Below are positions 36,431-44,730 of a DNA stretch of 64,000 bases, piece after piece. Position numbers and translations under genes: made by a program. The stretch is from CAYPLH01 sp964411505 (GTDB taxonomy: Bacteria; Bacillota; Clostridia; CAYPLH01; DUMO01): assembly GCA_964411505.1 (NCBI GenBank), contig CAYPLH010000002.1, forward strand, positions 1 to 64,000. Direction: 5' to 3'. Numbering within the stretch: the first letter of the stretch is position 1; each line of letters opens with the position of its first letter. Below the pieces are notes generated by a model. The model saw only the letters and a list, made by a program, of their open reading frames with translations, made no database searches and was not told the DNA's origin.

Positions 36431-37572
36431 AGTTTTCCCTCCATTTTTTTCCTTAATATATAAAAACCTATGCCACCAGCGCACAAGAGCAATAGACTAA
36501 AGGAGCCAATCCATAAAGCATGATTGTTACTTTCCTGTGCCTCGGGTACAACTGTCTCGGGAGCAATACCCGCAGCCACAGGCACTGCTTTTGTCGGCAG
36601 CAAATTTAAGGAATCTCCTAAAATCAATCGTTTGATTTTTAAGCTAATTTCAGTGTTGCATATACGACCTGTAAAGTATGATGCCCCAACACCAAAAGCA
36701 AAAACAGGAACATCAACTCCTGTATGATTGGGAGAAGTAAACTTATAGGATGTGTTGCTTTTTTGCAATCCTCCGGTTTCATGATCTGCTGTTACTATCA
36801 CCAGAGTACTCCCATCCTTTTCCGCAAACTCCAGAGCTGCCTTGACTGCTTTATCAAATTCTAAGACCTCATAATTACACTGCTCAATTGAATTTGAGTG
36901 CCCCGCATGATCTATTTTTCCCCCTTCGACCATTAAGAAGAATCCATTTTCACCTTTATCTAAAAATTCAATGGCTAATATGGTGGCCTTCTCAAGCGAT
37001 TCCATCTCTCCTGTTACTAAATTATTTGGAGTTGAATAATTTTGTGCACCAGGTCCAATAATTACATCAATATTACTCTCAATTAATTGTTTTTTGATTA
37101 ACGCCTCTTCAGTACGCACTACATTATGTGCGTAAAAGGCTGCAGGAGTAGCGTCAGTAATTTTTACAGTGGATATTATACCGGTCATTTTATCGTGTCG
37201 CACACAAAATTCTCTTATATTAGATACAAATACTTCATCTTCATTCATCCCTAAATATGAGTTTCTTGTTTTTGCACCGGTTGCCAATGCAGTACCTGCA
37301 GCCGCAGAATCAGTTACTCCGCCTACAGCATTAACCGTCGAAAGCATTCCTTTATAAGGCATATCTTCCATATAAAGATTTGAACCCTTAATGTCATGTG
37401 CCATCAAAACTTGATTTGGACCCATGCCATCACCAATCAATAATATTACATTCTTTGGAGAAGTTATTGTGTTTTCAGCAACCACTATGTTTGATATGCT
37501 AGAAATAATTATTAGGATTATTGCCAAAAGCATCAATAACCTGGTAATAGTTAAATATTTTCCTTTTCTCAT
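36427..37572 (-). CDS. Membrane-anchored alkaline phosphatase
   Basis: 381 aa. Signal peptide or signal anchor (1-32) and a C-terminal membrane helix (ALWIGSFSLLLLCAGG) ending in a basic tail, so the enzyme faces outward. Alkaline phosphatase core: metal Asp in LLIGDGMG, nucleophile Ser89 in VTDSAAAGTA, metal ligands in EGGKIDHAGHSN and TADHETGG. It is shorter than E. coli-type enzymes (~450 aa), lacking part of the crown. It frees phosphate from external phosphoesters, possibly from phosphorylated glycan. Coupled to the DUF4038 glycosidase by a 4-nt overlap. Strong ribosome binding site (GGGGGGAG). Confidence 0.92.
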   Translation of the reverse strand: MRKGKYLTITRLLMLLAIILIIISSISNIVVAENTITSPKNVILLIGDGMGPNQVLMAHDIKGSNLYMEDMPYKGMLSTVNAVGGVTDSAAAGTALATGAKTRNSYLGMNEDEVFVSNIREFCVRHDKMTGIISTVKITDATPAAFYAHNVVRTEEALIKKQLIESNIDVIIGPGAQNYSTPNNLVTGEMESLEKATILAIEFLDKGENGFFLMVEGGKIDHAGHSNSIEQCNYEVLEFDKAVKAALEFAEKDGSTLVIVTADHETGGLQKSNTSYKFTSPNHTGVDVPVFAFGVGASYFTGRICNTEISLKIKRLILGDSLNLLPTKAVPVAAGIAPETVVPEAQESNNHALWIGSFSLLLLCAGGIGFYILRKKMEGKL

Positions 37573-37685
37573 AGTTCTCCCCCTAATCAGACTTATTCAA
37601 GTTCTAGCGCCCAGCCCGCTTTTTTTGCCACTATATTTTATGAACATTTCACAAAAATTTAAAATGTATAGATTCCCTCAAAATT

Positions 37686-39392
37686 TTAGTTTTTGCTTTG
37701 CGGGTAAATCACATTGACCCCCATCTTTTGTTTAGCTGCCTTAAATTGGGTGTTTAAGTGCTCGTACAAATCGTTATAATCCAGTTCCTCTATCTTTTTC
37801 AGTATTTCATTATAAAGCTGCACGCATTTTTCTTCACTGTCTGCCGTGATTAAGTTTATGAGTTTACTATTTACTTCAATTCTGATTTTTGATGCAGTTA
37901 CTGCATAAGGAGTTCCTGCCTTAGCTCCAACCTCACTCAAAGGATCTGCTGTATAAAGATATTTGTTATATACTTTTTTAAAATCATTCAGCATGATATC
38001 TTCCAGTTTTATGCTCTTTGTCTTATATTTGTTCATATAAGAATCTCTGAAAAAAAACATGATGTCCGGGAATCCATAATAGTAATTTGTAAGGCGTCTA
38101 TCCTCTTGCATAAGGGATATAACCTCATCCCTAAATTTAACTTTGCCATTGTCCATATCATAATGCACACCGTCTATTCCATATTGATCCATAATCATAG
38201 TCTCTTCGTTATGCAAATAATCAAACAAGCGAATTAGCCTGTCGGGTATTTTAGTACTTTTGGAAATAAAGGTATGAGTATATCCCTTCATGGTATCAAT
38301 TGCTTGCCAAGGCATAGAGCCATCGCTTGATCTTACTGGTTCTACCGCTACATACCTCTCTTTGTCCTCTGTTTCGGCATAACTCTTTTTCATTGAGTTT
38401 GCAAATAAGTCTGGCGATGCCTCTCCAAACATCATAAATACATTTCCCGTTCTGATAAGCTGGTTTATATCATCTGTTTTTGCTAAAAGGTTCTTCTGTG
38501 TTAATATACCTTCGCGATATAATCTGTTTAAAAACATCAACATTTCGAGGTATTTAGGGTTTTTGATAGGTATAACATAATTTCCTTCTTCATCTTCATC
38601 AGATAATCCAAAGAATTGGGCAATACCTGCAATGGACTCGTATACAACAGCTCCTGAATATGTGATAAGTTCTACGTTGACCCCGTTTTTCTTTAGGTTT
38701 GCAGCTTTTACCTTTTTAAGCGATTCAACCATTTTATCCTGTGTATTAAAGTCCTCACCTTTGATATTCAATTGGTCTGCCATATCCTGTCGCATCAGCA
38801 TCATATAATCTACGTTAAACAACTCTCCTATTTCGGTCGTCATTGATTCCGGAGGCTGTACCAGATTTACAAAAGCATAAAATTTACCGCTCTCATCTCC
38901 ATGCCAGTTAAGAAATGAAGGAGCAATGTTTTTAATAAAATCGGGCGCATATTTTTCGCTCAACTCCTTAAGATCATAAACCAGTTCTCCCTTTTTAATT
39001 GAATCAATTTGCTCCGCTCCCATACCGGCGCTATCAACAAGCGTGATAACGTCAGGTAGTGTACCGGAGGCAATCATGGTGTTGAGTTCTTCGTTTGCAT
39101 CACTTATCGGAACATGAAAGATAACATTGTTAAGCCCTGTGTTTTCCTTGTGAACCATATGAACATCGGTTTTTTCACTATCCCATTTCCATTGGAATAA
39201 AGATAGCCCAACATACCATTCCACATCAAAGGGTGATTGGTCAATTTCCCAGCTGTTCTGCGGTTCGGTAGCCTCCTCTGTGGAAACATCAGTAAGAACT
39301 TCTTCAACGTCACCGCTTGTGCAGCCACTCATAAACGCAACAGAAAAAACTACTGTAAGAATTGTACATAGTATCCTAATTTTTCTTTTCAT
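37686..39392 (-). CDS. ABC importer solute-binding lipoprotein (LplA-like) without adjacent permeases
   Basis: 568 aa, lipobox FMSGC. A close paralogue of the system 1 binding protein (WEIDQSPFDVEWYVGL, HKENTGLNNVIFH, GYTHTFISKSTKIPDRLIRL, MGVNVIYPQSKN at the end). No permease genes flank it, so it probably works with the LplB/LplC pair at 17018-18889 or another pair elsewhere, widening the range of ligands taken up. GGGGGG 5 nt before ATG. The ~230 bp upstream hold the inverted repeat at 39489-39550. Confidence 0.9.
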   Translation of the reverse strand: MKRKIRILCTILTVVFSVAFMSGCTSGDVEEVLTDVSTEEATEPQNSWEIDQSPFDVEWYVGLSLFQWKWDSEKTDVHMVHKENTGLNNVIFHVPISDANEELNTMIASGTLPDVITLVDSAGMGAEQIDSIKKGELVYDLKELSEKYAPDFIKNIAPSFLNWHGDESGKFYAFVNLVQPPESMTTEIGELFNVDYMMLMRQDMADQLNIKGEDFNTQDKMVESLKKVKAANLKKNGVNVELITYSGAVVYESIAGIAQFFGLSDEDEEGNYVIPIKNPKYLEMLMFLNRLYREGILTQKNLLAKTDDINQLIRTGNVFMMFGEASPDLFANSMKKSYAETEDKERYVAVEPVRSSDGSMPWQAIDTMKGYTHTFISKSTKIPDRLIRLFDYLHNEETMIMDQYGIDGVHYDMDNGKVKFRDEVISLMQEDRRLTNYYYGFPDIMFFFRDSYMNKYKTKSIKLEDIMLNDFKKVYNKYLYTADPLSEVGAKAGTPYAVTASKIRIEVNSKLINLITADSEEKCVQLYNEILKKIEELDYNDLYEHLNTQFKAAKQKMGVNVIYPQSKN

Positions 39393-39488
39393 GATTACCC
39401 CCCTTATTATTAGCTCAATAAATCTTTGACCTTTAAAATTTTTAAATTTGTTATAAAATGATTAATACCCAAAAATTATATTAGTTGA

Positions 39489-39550
39489 ACTTCACATACA
39501 ATATATAGTGTCCCAACGATTTAATCGTCATTATATATTTTATGCGAAGT
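39489..39550. repeat. Imperfect inverted repeat in the leader of the orphan binding-protein gene
   Basis: 19-bp arms ACTTCACATACAATATATA and TATATATTTTATGCGAAGT with two mismatches (one is G-U on the minus strand). The loop contains CGATTTAATCG. It ends about 97 nt before the start codon. It may be the terminator of the preceding gene, an operator, or a distant member of the leader-element family. Confidence 0.5.
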
Positions 39551-39626
39551 CGTGTTCAGCTTACTTTTTGGGGAATAATCATACTATCATGACTAAAAAA
39601 TAACAAAAAACAGCATAGGAGTTTAG

Positions 39627-40709
39627 TCACCCTTCAGGATTCATAATAGCGGCAGAAATCATAGCAAGATAGTTTTCAAGGGGTACGTATTCCGGAATAC
39701 TGTTTCCCGAACCTAATGCATAGCCTCCGCTTTCCTGACAGCGCTCCAGCATTTTTAAGGAACGGTTATAAATCTCCAAAGGTGTAGAATAACACAAAAA
39801 GTTTACATCTATCCCGCCAAGTATAGCAATTTTATTCTTATATTTTTCATATATTTCTTCAACCGGCATAATATTATCTTCAAAAGAATGCAATCCATCA
39901 TATTTAATATCATAAATGACATCCTCCATAACACCTTCAATATTGCCGCACGAATGCAAAAGAATGGGTTTTCCGGCTTCATGTGATGCTTCGGCAAATT
40001 TCTTATGCCAGCATAAAAAATATTTTCTCATATCCTTTGACGGGAAAAAAGTCTGTGTATTAAAACCCCAATCATCATCCTGCATTAATGCACCTACAGC
40101 ATCGTGCTTTGCAAATATCTTGTAATATTCAAGATATCTTGAGCCTACCGCATCAAAAATTTCCATTAATAGCTCAGGATCATCCGCCGACATAAAACAC
40201 ATATTATCATATCCTACCATTTTCATAACAGTTTCAAAGATTCCGTCGGGGGCAGCGGTAATCAGCTTCATTCCTTCACATAAATAGTCTGATAACACAT
40301 CAAGCCATGTCAAATCAGCGTCCTCCGGCTCCTTCCATTTAAAAGCTTCGAAGCTTTCCCTGTCGGTTATCAGCGCACCTTGATTTAATGATCGAGTCTT
40401 TTTAGCGTTTATTTGCTGTAAGCCCCTATCGAATTTCAAGCTTGGATCCCGGACAAAAGCATAGTCATATCCGAATTTTCTATAAGTGTCAATAACTTTT
40501 TTATGTTTTGTTATTGCTATATCGCTCTCATCATACTCAATGTCGTTTAGCATAATTTGAAAAAGCTGTTTATTCAGAATAAACTCAAATAAAACAGGTT
40601 TTGCCGGTGTCTTTTTTTCAAGAGTCATTAAAAGATTGTTAAAATCCGGTTTCATGTCCATCTCCCGGTAAGTCTCAATTCTTGTAAAGTCCTTGTTAAA
40701 TGCTCGCAC
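39627..40709 (-). CDS. Uroporphyrinogen decarboxylase-fold protein with HSCG motif
   Basis: 360 aa from the GTG at 40709, which has GGAGGG 7 nt upstream; the ATG five codons earlier has none. URO-D/MtaA-like barrel: ALMQDDDWGFNT, ILLHSCGNIEGVMEDV (H252, C254), a central GGIDVNFL and a final GSGNSIPEYVPLEN. Corrinoid methyltransferases of this fold bind zinc with H-x-C plus a later Cys; the later position here reads Ser/Gly, so the site is incomplete. No corrinoid protein gene is nearby. Such genes recur in Firmicute glycan loci; one idea is removal of O-methyl groups from sugars, unproven. Leader copy D lies upstream. Confidence 0.75.
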   Translation of the reverse strand: MRAFNKDFTRIETYREMDMKPDFNNLLMTLEKKTPAKPVLFEFILNKQLFQIMLNDIEYDESDIAITKHKKVIDTYRKFGYDYAFVRDPSLKFDRGLQQINAKKTRSLNQGALITDRESFEAFKWKEPEDADLTWLDVLSDYLCEGMKLITAAPDGIFETVMKMVGYDNMCFMSADDPELLMEIFDAVGSRYLEYYKIFAKHDAVGALMQDDDWGFNTQTFFPSKDMRKYFLCWHKKFAEASHEAGKPILLHSCGNIEGVMEDVIYDIKYDGLHSFEDNIMPVEEIYEKYKNKIAILGGIDVNFLCYSTPLEIYNRSLKMLERCQESGGYALGSGNSIPEYVPLENYLAMISAAIMNPEG

Positions 40710-40811
40710 TTTGAATCCCTCCATTTTTTAGGCGGCAGTGTATGCCGTCGTCAATTACTCAATAATAATACCCGAACCAAATTCATTTCTTCATCCCTAT
40801 GCTTTTTGAGC

Positions 40812-40912
40812 TTCTATATGCAATTTTTTTAACTCTCACAACATGGTTTTTAAAATACACAACAGTTCTAGTGGATATCAAAAGCCGTATTGCTTAGAAT
40901 TATTATGTTGCA
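40812..40912 (-). ncRNA. Structured leader element, copy D (upstream of the URO-D-fold gene)
   Basis: Closing helix ATATGCAA (40816-40823) with TTGCATAT (40908-40915), 8 bp perfect. The second helix TAACTCT/AGAATTA has a G-U pair only if read on the minus strand. The interior is alike to copy A (ATGGTTTTTAAAAT and TCTAGTGG). It ends 106 nt before the GTG start. Confidence 0.55.
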
Positions 40913-40948
40913 TATAATAAAATATCGTCGTAATTCCTTTATATATGC

Positions 40949-42439
40949 CTACATTTCGTCCCTGAATGCATATGAAGGTCCATATGCCGCCAGTGCGGTC
41001 ATAATGTAATGGTTTAAGCAGACATCCCTCTGTTCATAAGCAAACCTCCACATTTTTGCACTCATGTCTTGTATTACATCCTGATATTCCTTATAAAATG
41101 CAAGATTTTTCATTTCATGGGGATCATTTTTCAAATCATACAATTCGTCATAATCAAACCCGTTCCACACAAATTTCCATTCGTTAGTAAGCACAGACCT
41201 TTGGATCCCATAAAGCTCATTACCATTTGTTTGAGTATAAATTTCATCTCTCCACTTTTTTGGCTTTTCGTCCATCATAAAAGGAACAAGACTCTCGCCG
41301 GCATATTTTCTTTGTATAGGTACGCCTGCTAACTCCAAAAACGTCGGGGCAAAATCGGCAAGAGACACAAAGCTTTCTTCGCATCTGCCTGGGTTTTTTA
41401 TACCCTTTGGCCAGCGCATTAGTGCCGGAATATGGTAATTGGTACTAAAGGATGGAAGCCCCTTGCACCAAAGACCGTGATCTCCTGCATAGTCACCATG
41501 ATCCGAGGTATATATAACAACAGTATTAGAAGCTTCTCCTTTTTCTTCTAATGCTTTTAATACCTCCCCGAAAAGATAATCCTCATAGGAGCAAAAAGCA
41601 AGATAGTGCCGCAGCGATTCTTTGTGCTCCCGTTCAGTCAATTGATCAAACCTGTCCCGCGTCCTCCTGTACAATGCCGGCTTGTCACTCATATCATCCT
41701 CAAAGCTTATTGGAAGCTCAATGTCATTAATATCGTACATATCAAGAAAGCGTTTTGGCACAAAATAGGGGTCATGGGGACCTAATGTTCCTATATATTG
41801 GCACCAGGGTTCATCTGAATTTTCACGGTTATGTATTATATTAATAGCATCTTCTACTACTTCAATATCTCTAAATGGTTCCTCATTCAGACCATATTGG
41901 TTAAAATCAGAATAACCGGGCCTTAAAATCTGTCCTTCTCCTCGTATTGTATTAACAGGATTTTGTGCTAATTCACGGAATTTGTCCCAGCTGTTCTTGG
42001 CTAAATCAAATTCATGCCAGTCGCCATCTTCTTTTATTATGTCCGATTTTGGAGTTGTAAGCAAAGAAACGTCCCAACCGCGTTCATCGGGGTTTTCGGT
42101 AGCACTTACATGCCACTTTCCTGAGAAGTACATTCTATAGCCTGCTTCCTTCAAGTCTTCGCTAAAAAGCCGTACACCCTTTTTTAGTCCGCGTGACAGA
42201 GCATTTCCAACCCTCACATTATTCCACACACCATGTTCCGAGGGATAAAGCCCTGAAAAAAAGGTAGCCCTTGAGGGACAGCAATGGGGTGATGGACAGT
42301 AAGTCCTGCTAAAAACCAACCCTTCCTTTGCAAACTTATCAAGATTTGGCGTATATGCCCTACGATACGGATATACAGTGTCTCCTCTTTGTTGATCTGT
42401 CATAAAAATCAGCAAGTTCGGTCTGTCATTTTGAGTCAT
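40949..42439 (-). CDS. Sulfatase (S1 family), CxPxR type, a
   Basis: 496 aa type I sulfatase of the alkaline phosphatase superfamily; hydrolyses sulfate esters, most likely on imported sugars since there is no signal peptide. Metal Asp pair in IFMTDQQRGD, formylglycine motif C53-C-P-S-R57 followed by ATFFSGLYPS, YTSDHGDYAGDHGLW metal site near 320, and the typical end YDLKNDPHEMKNL. The Cys must be oxidised by an anaerobic maturase (anSME), which is not in this window. First of three sulfatase genes in a row on this strand, but separated from the next by 670 bp containing a beta-helix gene remnant and an IS-like end. Confidence 0.92.
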   Translation of the reverse strand: MTQNDRPNLLIFMTDQQRGDTVYPYRRAYTPNLDKFAKEGLVFSRTYCPSPHCCPSRATFFSGLYPSEHGVWNNVRVGNALSRGLKKGVRLFSEDLKEAGYRMYFSGKWHVSATENPDERGWDVSLLTTPKSDIIKEDGDWHEFDLAKNSWDKFRELAQNPVNTIRGEGQILRPGYSDFNQYGLNEEPFRDIEVVEDAINIIHNRENSDEPWCQYIGTLGPHDPYFVPKRFLDMYDINDIELPISFEDDMSDKPALYRRTRDRFDQLTEREHKESLRHYLAFCSYEDYLFGEVLKALEEKGEASNTVVIYTSDHGDYAGDHGLWCKGLPSFSTNYHIPALMRWPKGIKNPGRCEESFVSLADFAPTFLELAGVPIQRKYAGESLVPFMMDEKPKKWRDEIYTQTNGNELYGIQRSVLTNEWKFVWNGFDYDELYDLKNDPHEMKNLAFYKEYQDVIQDMSAKMWRFAYEQRDVCLNHYIMTALAAYGPSYAFRDEM

Positions 42440-42604
42440 TATGCTCTTCCTTTCTTTACATGTATAATAAATTATATAGATAAATTGCTTATTAATTCAA
42501 TATCAATATTCTTACTTAATATTAATATCTTTACCTTCATAACAATTATATCTGCTAAACCAATAGGACGAAAACAGATAAGTTTTTAATCCGCAATCTG
42601 TTTT

Positions 42605-42700
42605 TTATAAGTTACATCTTTTCCAATCAGTCGTACCTCTAATATATACTGTATCCCTTGCCTTTGCAACACTTACACCTTTATCATGCCGTATGCTTTT
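42605..42700 (-). pseudogene. Remnant of a DUF1565 beta-helix gene
   Basis: The minus strand encodes KSIRHDKGVSVAKARDTVYI followed by RGTTDW, between stops at 42701-42703 and 42605-42607. It matches the FKTIQKGVSMAKPGETVYIRGGT segment of the four intact beta-helix proteins. Only ~32 codons survive. It sits in the gap between sulfatases a and b. The rest of 42440-42860 shows nothing else I can name. Confidence 0.75.
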
Positions 42701-42861
42701 TTATTGAATGTGACTATTAAATATCACCATAAATGCATTTATGATGGCAGAGAAAAATAATTACTATCTCAAACTTCGCAATAAAATAATGTAAAACCGC
42801 ACCTTGAAAATTCAATATTGTGCTATGAATAACATTCCTTGCATGCACGAGAACCAAATTC

Positions 42862-42905
42862 ATTGACATACTCCCCCTGCCTTTAGGCTTGGGGAGTATA
42901 TCAAT
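42862..42905 (-). mobile_element. Possible IS200/IS605-type right-end hairpin
   Basis: Stem ATTGACATACTCCCC / GGGGAGTATATCAAT around CCTTTAGG. On the minus strand it reads CTCCCCAAGCCTAAAGGC, then AGGGGGAGTATGTCAA, the look of TnpB-associated transposon right ends. No transposase or TnpB ORF remains. Resemblance only. Confidence 0.35.
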
Positions 42906-42987
42906 GTTAAAAAATATAGTAATGAATTTTATATGCTCTTTGATGCAAACACAGGAGAGTTCTTACGAGTTGTTGATAGGATTTATT

Positions 42988-43042
42988 AGGGGAAGACCCA
43001 AGGAAGAGACCTCAAAGCCCTCTCAAAGCTCTAAGGTCTTCC
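42988..43042 (-). terminator. GC-rich hairpin after sulfatase b
   Basis: AGGGGAAGACC (42988-42998) and GGTCTTCC (43035-43042) pair, with a second internal GGAAGAGACCT arm that could compete. The base composition is richer in G and C than the surroundings and has short CAAAGCYCT repeats. It lies 65-120 bp downstream of the sulfatase stop; termination is the simplest role. Confidence 0.45.
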
Positions 43043-43106
43043 TAATGCCCCAAAGACCTCTCCAGGAGCTCCAAGCCCCCCCATTTGGAATTGTAAGATT
43101 TTGATT

Positions 43107-44555
43107 TTACCGGTTTAAATGAGAAAGGGTTGGATAACTGTTTCTTCCTGCAAACAACTGCTTGCCATCAGTATATCCCTCTTCTCTGCCTAGGAGTTCT
43201 TTGATCAAAATATTTCTCCAGTGAGTTATTCTTTCGGAATACTTAGGGATTTTTGAAAGATCCTCAAGTTCCAACGGATCATTTGTAAGATCAAAAAACT
43301 GCTCTGTTCCGGACTGTGAGAACCAAATAAACTTTTCCTTGCCATTGGTAACATAATGCATGGGATCGCCCCTAAAATGCTCACCATGAATGTATTCTCT
43401 CCATTTATGGTTTTGATCCTTTATTATGGGCAGCAGACTTTTACCTTCCACAATGTCAGGTATATCAGCTCCTGCGGCATCAAGCAGTGTAGGCATTATA
43501 TCCATAATTTCACATGGCTTGTCTATAACTGTTCCTTTTTTACCGCCCAGCAAATTCCCGGGATCATAGACTATGAAGGGTATAGACGCACAACCATTAT
43601 ATGGAAGGCTTTTTCTAAACATATTATGATCTCCAAGCAAATCTCCATGGTCAGATGAAAAGATAAAAATTGTGTTATTTAGCTCATTGAACTCGCCCAT
43701 GGCTTGCAAAAAGCGTCCTATTTGGTGGTCTATATGAGTAATAAGGGCATAGTATGCCGCTCTGGCCCTCTTAAGAGCTCTTTCACTAACTATTCCAGAA
43801 CTGCAATTAAATATGCGACCATTTTTACTTTCATCCTTTGTATCAGCCCAATTACCTATCGGCGGTGCGGGAATATCCTGATTTATATATTGATCATAAT
43901 ATACTTGTGGAGGATCTAAAGGTGAGTGAGGACGGACAAAGGACATCATAAGAAAAAATGGTTTTGTAGGATCCTTCCGACGTAAAAAGTCAATGGATTC
44001 ATTAACTACCCAGTTTGTTGGATGCAAGCGCTCTTCATAAGGCCATGGTCTTGCTACCCATGAGTTGCATTCCAGTCCGGAATCAATAATATCAGCTGTA
44101 CTTCCAAGCTCCTTCTTGAGCCAGTGGATATAATCATCGCACTGGTTCCAGTGTTCACTGTAAGCTTTTTCACTATTCCTGCTGTAGTGCATATAACCAT
44201 CATGCAATATTACATTGTGAAATCCCTGAAGACTTCTTGCCGGATGCACATGCATTTTTCCCACACATTGGGTATGGTATCCCGCCTTTGAAAGCTCTCC
44301 TGGCAAGGTATGCTCATACCTCCAGGGAACTCCATCCTTGTAACCTACCCTTCCATGGGAGGCAGGGGTCAGACCTGTAAGCAGTGAAGCCCTTGCGGCA
44401 ATACAACTGGGAGCTGCACTATAAGCATTGCTAAACATGTACCCTTTCCTGACCATTGTATCAAGGTATGGGGTTTCTACTACTGGATGCCCGGCTGCAC
44501 CCAAACAATCTCCTCTCATTTGATCAACCATTATCAATACTACATTTGGTTTCAA
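43107..44555 (-). CDS. Sulfatase (S1 family), CxAxR type, b
   Basis: 482 aa. N-terminal metal site VVLIMVDQMRGD, formylglycine motif C51-I-A-A-R55 followed by ASLLTGL, FSSDHGDLLGDHNMFRK metal site, YDPG and FDLTNDPLELEDL near the end. The motif has Ala where most sulfatases have Pro, a variant accepted by anaerobic maturases. TTG start with AGAAGG 7 nt upstream. No signal peptide, so cytoplasmic. Together with the neighbours it suggests a substrate with several sulfate positions needing separate enzymes. Confidence 0.9.
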   Translation of the reverse strand: MKPNVVLIMVDQMRGDCLGAAGHPVVETPYLDTMVRKGYMFSNAYSAAPSCIAARASLLTGLTPASHGRVGYKDGVPWRYEHTLPGELSKAGYHTQCVGKMHVHPARSLQGFHNVILHDGYMHYSRNSEKAYSEHWNQCDDYIHWLKKELGSTADIIDSGLECNSWVARPWPYEERLHPTNWVVNESIDFLRRKDPTKPFFLMMSFVRPHSPLDPPQVYYDQYINQDIPAPPIGNWADTKDESKNGRIFNCSSGIVSERALKRARAAYYALITHIDHQIGRFLQAMGEFNELNNTIFIFSSDHGDLLGDHNMFRKSLPYNGCASIPFIVYDPGNLLGGKKGTVIDKPCEIMDIMPTLLDAAGADIPDIVEGKSLLPIIKDQNHKWREYIHGEHFRGDPMHYVTNGKEKFIWFSQSGTEQFFDLTNDPLELEDLSKIPKYSERITHWRNILIKELLGREEGYTDGKQLFAGRNSYPTLSHLNR

Positions 44556-44730
44556 TTTTTTCGCCTTCTTTCAGTAAATATACTTTAAAACAAATAAGGA
44601 CTGCACCCAATTAAGTCGCAAAACAACTCATTGGGGAATATTCAAATATTAAAAATGTCTTTAATACTGATACCAATGTATTCCATTGTCCTTTGAATTT
44701 TATAAATATGTTATCACAAATATATAGTCA

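Noticed and set aside
40740..40811. Extra leader structure before copy D
   Set aside because: No consistent pairing found outside the element.
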